Origin: an uncultured Bacteroides sp.
GTDB taxonomy: Bacteria; Bacteroidota; Bacteroidia; Bacteroidales; Bacteroidaceae
NCBI GenBank assembly: GCA_949285075.1
Contig: CASDXF010000003.1
Coordinates: 33,758-97,757, forward strand
Reading direction: 5' to 3'
DNA: 64,000 nt
Shown: positions 27,545 through 35,551 of the stretch, one piece after another
Numbering within the stretch: the first letter of the stretch is position 1
How the letters are laid out: each line of letters starts with the position of its first letter
The notes under the pieces: generated by a model
Databases searched by the model: none
What the model saw: the letters and a program-made list of their open reading frames with translations, nothing else
What the model was told of the DNA's origin: nothing
Position numbers and translations under genes: made by a program

Positions 27545-27889
27545 GTTTTTTTCGTCGAAAACGTAGTCCTTCAATTAACTATTTTTCAGACGGATGAAAC
27601 GAGATGGCAAGGCGAACGCCTTCATAAACTTCGATAAATAGGGAGATAAAAGAAAAACATGTTTTGCAACATGTCGTCGAATCTCCTCTGATATTTAGGT
27701 GTTTTTAACATGAAAGATAAAAAGGTTCTAAATAACGGTATGAAACAGTCTTCCGTAGCGGATGCTCCTTTACAATAATATATAAGAGTAACCAACGGCT
27801 ATCCGTGACAAAAATCCATACGTCGGCGGTAGCCTTTGCGCAAGAAATCTACGGCCATTTTGGATGTATGAAAAGATGCTCTATTTTTA
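27545..27889. other. Gap between ndk and repeat D
   Basis: No gene of normal size is visible. A 22-codon frame starts at ATGAAAGATAAAAAGG (about 27710), with no sign of being real. An imperfect dyad lies near 27643-27687: GGAGAT ... ATCTCC around ACATGTTTTGCAACATGT. It has no T run. Confidence 0.4.
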
Positions 27890-28175
27890 GCCCATAAAGG
27901 TCATTAGAAAACTTTATGCCCAAAATGTAAGGGCGTTTAAATCTGTCCGAGTTCCCTTTCAGCGGGTCTTTCAGGGTATGTTTTTTCGCTTCCGCAATGA
28001 GAATAGACCGTATCCATTTGTCAGCTCGCCCTACGGCTTGCGAGAGATAGCCCTACGGCTCGTGAGAAATAGGGCAGCGGCTCGCGAGAAATAGGGCTAT
28101 TTCTCAAATGAGAAATAAGGAGTTGATAATAAGGTGATTAGTGGATAGGACGCTATGGCGTATATTCGTTCCAGT
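27890..28175 (+). repeat. Dispersed 22-bp-unit intergenic repeat, copy D (near full length)
   Basis: The left arm starts with GGTCATTAGAAAACTTTATG (27899), then CCCAAAATGTAAGGGCGTTT, TATGTTTTTTCGCTTCCGC and CATTTGTCAG. Three 22-bp units and GAGTTGATAATAAGG follow. The terminal hairpin is perfect: GAGAAATA-GGGC-TATTTCTC (28086-28105). The right end is degenerate and runs close to the aldo/keto reductase stop codon. Confidence 0.85.
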
Positions 28176-28198
28176 CAAGCAGAATAAGGTCGTTGTTC

Positions 28199-29209
28199 CT
28201 ACCCGTGGGTGCTTTTTACCGGCGAACCGCTGAACACGTCGCTCATACTCATCACATCAAGGGCGGAATCTATGTCTTTTATTTCTTCGGTAGACAGTTG
28301 GATATCCGCCGCTCCGATGTTCTCCTTCAGTCTGCACAATTTGCGGGTGCCGGGAATGGGGACTATCCACGGTTTCTTGCACATCATCCAAGCAAGGGAG
28401 ATTTGTGCGGGAGTAGCGTGTTTCTGTTCTGCCAGTTCGTCAAGAAGAGCGAACAGAGCCTTGTTCTGCCCGAAACTTTCTTTTTGGAACTGGGGCATGG
28501 AAGCCCGGTAGTCGTTGGCTGCGTCGAAACGGTCGTTTTCCGTATAATACCGGGAGAGCAGGCCGTTGGCAAGCGGAGAGAACGCCACGAAACCGACGCC
28601 CAGTTCTTCGAGCACGGGGAAAAGGGACTCGTTCCACCGTGCCATCATCGAATAGCGGTTCTGTATCGCCGTAACGGGACATACGCTGTGCGCCCGGCGC
28701 AAATATGCCACGCTTGCTTCCGAAAGCCCCCAATGGAGAACCTTGCCCTCTTTTATCAGGTCGGCCATTACGGACGCCACTGTTTCCGGCTCAACTTTCG
28801 GGTCGGTACGGTGTTGGTAATAGAGGTCGATGTGGTCGGTCCGCAACCTCCGCAGGGAGCCTTCGACCGAACGGCGTATCACCTCCGGACGCGAGTCGGT
28901 GATGACCGCGTGTGTGTCGGGAGCGTCTGGATTCTCAAATGAAATGCCGAATTTGGTTGCCAAGATTATTCTGTTGCGGAAAGGCTTGAGGGCTTCTCCC
29001 GACAGTTCCTCGTTATCATGGGGATGGGTGACGGTGCCGTATGATTCGGCCGTGTCGAAAAACGTGTAGCCCATATCTACCGCATCGGCTAGCAGTTCGG
29101 TCATTTCCCGCCTGTCTGCCGGTGCGCCATAGGCATGGCTCATACCCATGCAACCCAATCCTATGGCGGACACTCTCAGTCCGCTCAGTCCTAATGTCTT
29201 GTAGTTCAT
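28199..29209 (-). CDS. Aldo/keto reductase
   Basis: The 336-residue NADPH-dependent oxidoreductase has the AKR barrel with LGLSGLRVSAIGLGCMGMSH, catalytic Asp and Tyr in FFDTAESYGTV, Lys in ILATKFGI, and His in IDLYYQHRTDP. The C-terminal cofactor motif is WIVPIPGTRKLCRLKENIGA. Substrate is unknown; these proteins reduce small aldehydes and ketones. It is divergent from an AraC-type regulator at 29403. Its stop codon is only about 25 bases beyond repeat D, so the last few residues could have been altered by that insertion. Confidence 0.93.
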   Translation of the reverse strand: MNYKTLGLSGLRVSAIGLGCMGMSHAYGAPADRREMTELLADAVDMGYTFFDTAESYGTVTHPHDNEELSGEALKPFRNRIILATKFGISFENPDAPDTHAVITDSRPEVIRRSVEGSLRRLRTDHIDLYYQHRTDPKVEPETVASVMADLIKEGKVLHWGLSEASVAYLRRAHSVCPVTAIQNRYSMMARWNESLFPVLEELGVGFVAFSPLANGLLSRYYTENDRFDAANDYRASMPQFQKESFGQNKALFALLDELAEQKHATPAQISLAWMMCKKPWIVPIPGTRKLCRLKENIGAADIQLSTEEIKDIDSALDVMSMSDVFSGSPVKSTHG

Positions 29210-29233
29210 ATTTTGATTTTTATTTTACCGTTG

Positions 29234-29241
29234 CAAAATTA
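29234..29241 (-). promoter_or_regulatory. -7 element TAATTTTG of the aldo/keto reductase gene
   Basis: Perfect TAnnTTTG on the minus strand, 25 bases upstream of the start codon. Confidence 0.55.
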
Positions 29242-29370
29242 CGGCAGTCGGAAAAAAGCCGCTTTACAAGGATTGCGGTGGGACATGCACTTATTTCCGT
29301 TTTTGCCCAATAAATGCAAAAAAGGCAAGTCTTTCAGAATGGCTTAAAAAAGTTATCAGCCTGAAATATG

Positions 29371-29378
29371 TATATTTG
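29371..29378 (+). promoter_or_regulatory. -7 element TATATTTG of the AraC-type regulator gene
   Basis: Perfect TAnnTTTG 25 bases before the start codon at 29403. Together with the opposing element at 29234-29241 it defines a divergent promoter region. Confidence 0.6.
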
Positions 29379-29402
29379 CGGAAGAAATAAAAAAGTAAGG
29401 AT

Positions 29403-30209
29403 ATGGCGGAAACGGAAAATATTATCATAAAAGATACGCTTGACGGATTGGGTACGGACGCTTATAGCGATTATCTGGCCCATGCCCTTTGTCTGGCAGG
29501 CAGCTGCCGGCTGAAATACAACGGAGAGGAACGCGAGCTGCAGGCGGGTGACCTGATGATTGTGCGCAAGGGAAAACTGGTGGAGCGCATCCGCCCGGCG
29601 GACGGTTTCCGGGTAAAGGTGATATACGTTACCTCGGAATTTATCGTGTTATCCACTCCGCTCAGCAACTACGGCATGAAAGGCCAACTGGCTCTGTTCC
29701 TCAATCCCATCATGAAGCTAGATGCCGGACAATGGGAATTGTGCCGCAAAGACTTTGATATGGTGGAAGCGCGGTTGGCGCAGGCCGACCACCATTTCCG
29801 CCGCGACTTGCTGATAGCCTCCATACAGATGCTGATTATCGATTTTTTCGATTTCCATTCCCACCTTTATGGGGTGGACAATATCCCGCTGCAAAGCGCC
29901 ACCATCATGAGCCGCTTCCTTAATATGCTGGAGAACGGAACGTACTGCGAACACCGCGAAGTGAACTGGTACGCTGACAAGCTGTGCGTCACTCCCAAAT
30001 ACCTGTCCGAAGTCTCTCGGAAGATAAGCGGTTATGCCGCCAACTATTGGATAAACCGCTACACCGTCCTCGATATTTCCCGCCTGCTCCGTGATAAGTC
30101 GCTGACTTTCGTGCGCATTTCCGACATGTTCGGCTTCTCGTCGCCTGCCTATTTCAGCCGTTACGTGCAGCAGCATCTGGGGGTAAGCCCGACGGAGTAC
30201 AGGGGATGA
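29403..30209 (+). CDS. AraC-family transcriptional regulator
   Basis: The 268-residue cytoplasmic protein has an N-terminal cupin-like sensing region (about 20-110, LQAGDLMIVRKGKLVERI) and a C-terminal AraC HTH pair (about 165-265). The HTH pair includes WYADKLCVTPKYLSEVSRKI and FVRISDMFGFSSPAYFSRYV. Being divergent from the aldo/keto reductase gene, it is likely to control that gene and perhaps the esterase downstream; this is inference from position. Length and helices look complete. Confidence 0.92.
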   Translation: MAETENIIIKDTLDGLGTDAYSDYLAHALCLAGSCRLKYNGEERELQAGDLMIVRKGKLVERIRPADGFRVKVIYVTSEFIVLSTPLSNYGMKGQLALFLNPIMKLDAGQWELCRKDFDMVEARLAQADHHFRRDLLIASIQMLIIDFFDFHSHLYGVDNIPLQSATIMSRFLNMLENGTYCEHREVNWYADKLCVTPKYLSEVSRKISGYAANYWINRYTVLDISRLLRDKSLTFVRISDMFGFSSPAYFSRYVQQHLGVSPTEYRG

Positions 30210-30318
30210 GAAGCGACAGGATAAACAAACCGCAAAAATGTAGGCATTCGCGGTAATTCGTGTAATAGGAGGCGCAAGGATTATGCTGAACTTTGCGGCC
30301 GTATAATTACATGAAACG

Positions 30319-32190
30319 ATGAGAAAAATGACCTGCATAGCAATGATGATAGCAACTATAGCCACAGGGTTATGCGCTTGTACGGAAAAGACGGAAATCC
30401 CTACTGATATGAATGGAAACGGAACAACCAACAACGACAGTTTTCAGATTCAGATGACCCGGCCTGTCCCTAGCCAATACTTTTCGGAAGCGACCGAGCA
30501 GGGGCAGGTGGTAAGAATCGAATATGAATCGAAAGATTATACCCGCGACGACCGTCCCGCCACACAGAAACTAGCCTACGTGTATCTGCCTTACGGATAT
30601 GATGAGAGCCAACAATACGATGTCATCTATCTGATGCATGGTTGGGCGGGTACGGCGGAGGATACATTTGAAACATTGGGCGGAGCACAGAAGAACATAC
30701 TGGACTGGATGATTCAGCGGGGAGACTGCAAGCCTGTTATCGTGGTGTCGCCCACATGGGACAAGGACAATCGGGCAAAAGACTGGGGAGAGTCGTGCGA
30801 GGAAATCGCCGTGTTCTACAATGAATACGAGAACGACCTGATTCCGGCTGTGGAAAACCGTTTCTCGACATATGCGGAGACGACAGACCGGGCGGGTATC
30901 GTGGCATCGCGCGACCACCGTGCTTTCGGCGGATTTTCGTTGGGCAGTGTTACGACGTGGTATATCTTTGAACACTGCTTTGACTTGCAACGCTTTTTCC
31001 TGCCGATGAGCGGTGACAGTTGGCGCGTTTCGACTTTCGGCGGACAGACGGCGCCGGAGCAGACGGCACAGTTTCTTGCTTCGGTAGTTCAGGCGTCGCC
31101 TTACGGAACGGACAACGGTTTTCACGTATGGCACGCTGTAGGGACACAGGATGCCCGCTTCTACCAGACCCATAACCAAGCAATGGCCTGCATGCGGCTG
31201 ACCGATGTGTTCACTCCTCGCAATTTTTCTTACCACCAGAGAGAGGGAGGGCGGCACGACTACAATTCCGTCGTGGAGTTTGTCTATAACGCTCTGCCGT
31301 TTTTCTTCCCCGCTGAAGCCGGGCAGTCCTTTACCCGTATAAGCCGTATTAGTGATGTGATGAACGACCCGGCTTTCGGCGACTGGGGACGGCTGATCTT
31401 CCCCGTGGACGAGGGCTATTGGAGCGGCGAGACTTTGGAACAGCTACGCTTAGTGTGGTACAACTACATCGACCCGGACAAGACCGTCGAAATCTGCAAT
31501 TACCTGAAGGCGCATGCCGGCAGCGTATACCTTGACATCTATACGGAAGCAGAGAAACAGGCTGACCCGCGGAAGCGCAACACGGGACTGTTCTTTTTCC
31601 GGGGAAATCCGGGCGCGCCTTTTGCCGTCTGCAATGCCGGTGGCGCATTCGCCTATGTCGGAGCCATGCACGACAGCTTTCCTCATGCCCTCGAACTGTC
31701 CAAACTGGGCTACAACGCCTTTGCGCTTATCTACCGTCCAGACAATGCCTACGAAGATCTAGCCTGCGCCATCACTTACATCCATGACCATGCCGACGAG
31801 CTAGGCGTAAGAGCTTCCGGCTATTCTCTTTGGGGCGGTTCGGCGGGAGCGCGCATGGCAGCCGTGCTCGGCAATGCGGACTACCTCCGCCAACTGACGG
31901 GACGCACGGATATACCGCAAGCCTCGGCTGTCGTCATGCAATATACGGGTTATGGAACGGTTAGTCCGCAAGATGCGGCGACCTACGCTTGCGTAGGAAC
32001 AAGTGACGGCATCGCCTCGTGGCGCACCATGCAACGGCGGTTGCAAAGCCTTTCCGCCCTCGGTATCCCGACCGAATTTCATGCTTACGACAGGCTTCCC
32101 CACGGCTTCGGACTGGGCGCGGGGACTGTGGCCGAAGGATGGATAGGGGATGCTGTCCGTTTCTGGAAAGCGCAAATAGATAACCGATAG
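30319..32190 (+). CDS. Two-domain esterase lipoprotein (tandem alpha/beta hydrolases)
   Basis: The 623-residue protein has a lipoprotein-like signal (TGLCAC) and two complete alpha/beta-hydrolase domains. The first (about 60-335) is feruloyl-esterase/esterase-D-like with oxyanion-type YLMHGWAG and nucleophile S207 in GGFSLGS. The second (about 410-620) has nucleophile S508 in WGGSAGARMA and a likely catalytic His in RLPHGFGLG, like acetyl-xylan-esterase/BD-FAE enzymes. Such fusions could remove different acyl groups (ferulate and acetate) from plant xylan. That activity is inferred from family. It lies on the same strand as the AraC gene and 14 bases before a broken flavin-reductase-like gene. 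Confidence 0.85.
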   Translation: MRKMTCIAMMIATIATGLCACTEKTEIPTDMNGNGTTNNDSFQIQMTRPVPSQYFSEATEQGQVVRIEYESKDYTRDDRPATQKLAYVYLPYGYDESQQYDVIYLMHGWAGTAEDTFETLGGAQKNILDWMIQRGDCKPVIVVSPTWDKDNRAKDWGESCEEIAVFYNEYENDLIPAVENRFSTYAETTDRAGIVASRDHRAFGGFSLGSVTTWYIFEHCFDLQRFFLPMSGDSWRVSTFGGQTAPEQTAQFLASVVQASPYGTDNGFHVWHAVGTQDARFYQTHNQAMACMRLTDVFTPRNFSYHQREGGRHDYNSVVEFVYNALPFFFPAEAGQSFTRISRISDVMNDPAFGDWGRLIFPVDEGYWSGETLEQLRLVWYNYIDPDKTVEICNYLKAHAGSVYLDIYTEAEKQADPRKRNTGLFFFRGNPGAPFAVCNAGGAFAYVGAMHDSFPHALELSKLGYNAFALIYRPDNAYEDLACAITYIHDHADELGVRASGYSLWGGSAGARMAAVLGNADYLRQLTGRTDIPQASAVVMQYTGYGTVSPQDAATYACVGTSDGIASWRTMQRRLQSLSALGIPTEFHAYDRLPHGFGLGAGTVAEGWIGDAVRFWKAQIDNR

Positions 32191-32203
32191 AAATAAATAA
32201 TAT

Positions 32204-32606
32204 ATGAAAAAAGCAATATTAATGGCGGCAGCTTTACTGTCGGTATTGACGGCTTGCAATGAGAGCTATAAATCCAACAAAGTAAACATGAATATGAACC
32301 AGAAAGAAAAAGTGAAGGAAGTACCCGGACGTCGGAATTTCGGTGTACAGCACCCGGTCATGACGCCACAGCCCTGCATCATGATTGCGACTTACGATGA
32401 GAATCAAGTCCCGAACGTGATGATGGCCGCATGGGGTGGGCAGTGTGACTATGACAAAATCTTTTTTTGATTTAGGGGCGCACAAAACTACCGAGAATAT
32501 AATTTACCGTGAAGGAAAGAGCGTAAAGTACGTTGCGGAGAAAAAGGGAAGAAGCCAAACCTCTATTGTAATGAGGATAGAAAAGTTGAAAGGTAAGCGC
32601 CAATGA
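32204..32606 (+). pseudogene. Flavin-reductase-like gene, frameshifted and truncated
   Basis: Residues 1-89 begin with a lipoprotein-type leader (LTACNES), then GRRNFGVQHPVM and MIATYDENQVPNVMMAAWGG, the start of a flavin-reductase/FMN split-barrel domain. A run of seven T residues at 32462-32468 leads straight into a stop (32468-32470). Removing one base restores DLGAHKTTENI, the next family motif. After that (from about 32502) the sequence becomes unrelated, ending REGKSVKYVAEKKGRSQTSI..RIEKLKGKRQ, which looks like the tail of a helix-turn-helix. Most of the roughly 190-residue family length is missing, so the gene is dead or very altered. Confidence 0.75.
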
Positions 32607-32689
32607 AATATTGAGCTTATCATTCGATAAATAGCGCAATTCTTGGGCTATGGAATTTGCGACTGTTGCCAAGTCGTTACCTCACTTTA

Positions 32690-32930
32690 CGTCGCTTCCG
32701 CAATGAGGAGGATTTGCGTTAGCCTCACTCCATTTGTCAGCTCGCCCTACGGCTTGCGAGAGACAGCCCTACGGCTCGTGAGAAATAGGGCAGCGGCTCG
32801 CGACAGATGGGGCTGTCGCTCGAATGAAATATAAGGCGTTGAAAATGAGATGTTTTGTGTATGGAGCGTTGTGACGATGTGTTTGTTCCTATCAAGTGGC
32901 TTTTCTAATGATGTGATTTAGGATAAATGG
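32690..32930 (+). repeat. Dispersed 22-bp-unit intergenic repeat, copy E
   Basis: It starts at the CGCTTCCGCAATGAG block, has CATTTGTCAG, three 22-bp units and GGCGTTGAAAATGAG. It ends with GTTTGTTCCTATCAAGTGGC then TTTTCTAATGA, the inverse of the left-end motif of copy D. Its terminal hairpin uses a different register: GCGACAG-ATGGGG-CTGTCGC (32800-32819, 7 perfect pairs). It follows the broken flavin-reductase gene. Confidence 0.85.
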
Positions 32931-32964
32931 TTGTTCCTATTCTTATAATCGATTTTAGCCAACG

Positions 32965-33002
32965 GTCGCCAGAATATGCGTCCTTTCGCATACTCTGGCG
33001 AC
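32965..33002. terminator. Strong hairpin between repeat E and mgsA, possible terminator
   Basis: GTCGCCAGA pairs with TCTGGCGAC and TATGCG with CGCATA, with one mismatch between, around TCCTTT. TTTTAG before and CTAAAA after could extend the stem. It sits 100 bases beyond the mgsA stop on the minus strand but lacks a T run on either strand, so its role is uncertain. Confidence 0.45.
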
Positions 33003-33104
33003 TAAAAGGATACCCCATGATGAGTTGACATCAAAACAGCTTCTTAAAAAAGACCATTTTGGAAACCGATTTAAGCTCTCCTTCCCGGTAATCCAAAACG
33101 GCGG

Positions 33105-33626
33105 TTACTTCCTCTTCTTCCTCTTATTGACAGATTCTACGGCTTCTGTAACGACCGGCTTATTCTCGAAACGTTTCGTGTAGCCGGAGTAGTCGGGATG
33201 AATCCGTTCATAGTTCGGGTCCATAAACAGCGGACTGGAGATAATGTGGTCAGCCGTAGAGCGGTTGCAGCAGAAAACGATATTCTCTACACTGGCCAAG
33301 CGGGTCAACGCCTTCACGTCCGTGTCGTGAGGCTGTAGCGTCATCGGGTCCGTAAAAAAGAAAAGATAGTCAATCTGTCCGTCCACGATACGCGAACCCA
33401 TCTGTTGGTCACCGCCCAACGGACCGGACTTCAGAATGGTAAAGTCCCACTCCACATCAGGGTGCTTCTTCTTCAACGCTTCCAGAATCAGCGTTCCCGT
33501 CGTGCCTGTACAATAGAATTTATGTCCCATTAGCAGCTCCGAATTCCACAGGACCCATTCGATAAGGTCTTTCTTCATGGCGTCGTGAGCCACCAGTCCG
33601 ATACCTCTTCTTACTTTCATTTCCAT
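33105..33626 (-). CDS. mgsA: Methylglyoxal synthase
   Basis: The 173-residue enzyme turns dihydroxyacetone phosphate into methylglyoxal and phosphate, relieving sugar-phosphate stress in the cytoplasm. Motifs GLVAHDAMKKDLIEW, CTGTTGTLI and the catalytic-Asp region LKSGPLGGDQQMGSRI are present, as is FFTDPMTLQPHDTDVKALTR. A lysine-rich tail extends it slightly beyond the roughly 150 residues common elsewhere. An alternative start two codons later is possible. It lies 12 bases downstream of the glycosyltransferase gene. Confidence 0.95.
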   Translation of the reverse strand: MEMKVRRGIGLVAHDAMKKDLIEWVLWNSELLMGHKFYCTGTTGTLILEALKKKHPDVEWDFTILKSGPLGGDQQMGSRIVDGQIDYLFFFTDPMTLQPHDTDVKALTRLASVENIVFCCNRSTADHIISSPLFMDPNYERIHPDYSGYTKRFENKPVVTEAVESVNKRKKRK

Positions 33627-33638
33627 ACTTAATCATAT

Positions 33639-34661
33639 TTAAAAGTCAAACAATTGCGAAAAGCGCCTTCGGCCTCTCGCGTAAAACTGCCACAATATAC
33701 TTTTTTTTATCCGTTCGGGTATATGATTCTCTACCGTTTTTTGAAGATTCTCCTTGCGGGAAGGGGCGAACGAAGAGCGCAAGCGCCGATATTCCCTATA
33801 CGCCCGAATCACCGCCCAAGCGCTTTCCCACTGTCCTTTCAGCGAAAAAACGGCAATCGCCACAGCGTCCAGACAGAGACGAACGCTCATTACTCTCCCC
33901 AATTCTTCCTCCGGCAGATTTTTGTAGAGCATTACAAGGTTGTTACGAAAGTTAAGGAAGGTCTTACGCGGATTCTCTTTTGAGAGCGTGGCCCCTCCCA
34001 CATGATACACCACGCTTTGAGGTTGGCAAACGATAAGGCGGCCTCTGGAACGCAACCGCCAACAGAGGTCTATCTCCTCCATGTGGGCGAAAAAGCGGGC
34101 GTCCAGTCCACCCGCCGCATGATAGTCCTCCAGACGAATGAGCAGCGCCGCCCCCGTAGCCCAGAATACCGGAATGACCGACTCGTATTGTCCTTCATCG
34201 TTCTCCACCGTTCCCAATATCCTTCCGCGGCAAAAAGGATAACCATATTTATCAATAAAGCCTCCGGCGGCTCCGGCATACTCGAAAGCGTCTCTACGCT
34301 TCCAGTCCCGTATTTTCGGCTGACACGCGGCGATTTCCGGATGAGCGTCCATATAATCCGTCATTGGCCGTAACCAACCCTCCGTGACCTCCACGTCGGA
34401 GTTCAAGAGTACGACATATTCTGCTTCCACCTGCTGCAAGGCGCGATTATATCCCTCGGCAAAGCCAAAATTCCTTTCTAAAGAGATTATCCGGACAGAA
34501 GGAAACTCACGGCGAAGCATCCCGACCGAATCGTCCGTTGAGCCATTGTCAGCCACGCAGACCTCTACGCCTTCTTCTGCGGAATAGCGGACAACGGAAG
34601 GCAAAAAGGAACGTAGCATCTTGCGTCCGTTCCAATTTAATATGACGACCGAGACTTTCAT
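33639..34661 (-). CDS. Family 2 glycosyltransferase
   Basis: The 340-residue protein begins VSVVILNWNGRKML and carries VCVADNGSTDDSV and VVLLNSDVEV (DxD-like metal site), AACQPKI and FFAHMEEIDLCWRLRSRG, all typical of GT-A fold GT2 enzymes near dTDP-rhamnosyl/galactosyl transferases. It probably adds a sugar to an envelope glycan on the inner face of the membrane; the donor is unknown. ATG at 34661 is chosen because it overlaps the stop of the upstream acyltransferase gene as ATGA, which implies translational coupling. Confidence 0.92.
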   Translation of the reverse strand: MKVSVVILNWNGRKMLRSFLPSVVRYSAEEGVEVCVADNGSTDDSVGMLRREFPSVRIISLERNFGFAEGYNRALQQVEAEYVVLLNSDVEVTEGWLRPMTDYMDAHPEIAACQPKIRDWKRRDAFEYAGAAGGFIDKYGYPFCRGRILGTVENDEGQYESVIPVFWATGAALLIRLEDYHAAGGLDARFFAHMEEIDLCWRLRSRGRLIVCQPQSVVYHVGGATLSKENPRKTFLNFRNNLVMLYKNLPEEELGRVMSVRLCLDAVAIAVFSLKGQWESAWAVIRAYREYRRLRSSFAPSRKENLQKTVENHIPERIKKSILWQFYARGRRRFSQLFDF

Positions 34662-35551
34662 TTCTTCTCGACTTGTACTTTGGAGGCTTTCCAACGTTTA
34701 TGAGACCATAGCCAGTAGGCAGGCTCACGGCGCACCGTACGCTCCAGACAATTGGCGAACAAGCGGGTGATTTCTCCTTCCTCCGTTTCTCTTGGTGTCT
34801 CCGTCATCAGCTTGAACTCGGTTTCACAATATCCTCTGCGTGTTTTCGTAAGTTCACAATAGAACACCGGGAAGTCCATCAGTTTGGCGATTCGTTCAGC
34901 TCCGTTCAAAAAAGCCGTTTCCTGCCCCAAGAAGGTAGTCCAATACTTTTCTTTTCCGCTTGGCCATTGGTCGGTAATCAGCCCTACGGCCATTTTCTTT
35001 CCTTCGCGCCTCAACCGTACCAATTCACGCGCCGTAGAATGCTTCGGGATATTGTATCCTCCGAAACGGGAACGGATGCGCTTGAACAAAGCGTCCAGAT
35101 AGACGTTTTTCAGCGGCTTGTAGACTTGAACGGGTATATCCTCCGGTCGCATAATCGCTCCCATTCCGGTAATCCACTCAAAATTGGCGTAATGAGGAAT
35201 CATAAGAATAATGCCACCATGTTTCTCTATCATGCTGAGATATTGCCCCGTATTCTGATAAGCCATCCGACTATATAAATCGTTCGGAGACATGTGCATC
35301 ATCTTTAAGTCTTCAAGCAGATAATCCGAAAAGTAACGGTAGAACTTACGTTCAATACATAGACGCTCGGCGTCGCTCTTCTCAGGGAAAGACCGCCGCA
35401 GATTCTCTCTAACCACTCTCCGGCGGTATCTCCCGACATAGTACATCAACCAATAATTAATATCGGAAAACAGATACAACACCCGAAAAGGAAGTGCGGA
35501 GAACAACCACATTCCCGCATATATCAGGTAATAAACAAGTTTAGATTTCAT
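34658..35551 (-). CDS. LpxL/HtrB-like lipid A acyltransferase
   Basis: The 297-residue membrane-associated protein has an N-terminal hydrophobic helix (YYLIYAGMWLFSALPFRVLY), the H-x4-E catalytic motif in IPHYANFEW near residue 120, and the later TDQWPSGKEKYWTTFLGQE segment. The family adds secondary acyl chains to lipid A precursors. Bacteroidales usually have one such enzyme for their penta-acylated lipid A. It overlaps mtaB by 11 bases upstream and the glycosyltransferase by 4 downstream, forming a tight operon with them. Confidence 0.9.
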   Translation of the reverse strand: MKSKLVYYLIYAGMWLFSALPFRVLYLFSDINYWLMYYVGRYRRRVVRENLRRSFPEKSDAERLCIERKFYRYFSDYLLEDLKMMHMSPNDLYSRMAYQNTGQYLSMIEKHGGIILMIPHYANFEWITGMGAIMRPEDIPVQVYKPLKNVYLDALFKRIRSRFGGYNIPKHSTARELVRLRREGKKMAVGLITDQWPSGKEKYWTTFLGQETAFLNGAERIAKLMDFPVFYCELTKTRRGYCETEFKLMTETPRETEEGEITRLFANCLERTVRREPAYWLWSHKRWKASKVQVEKK

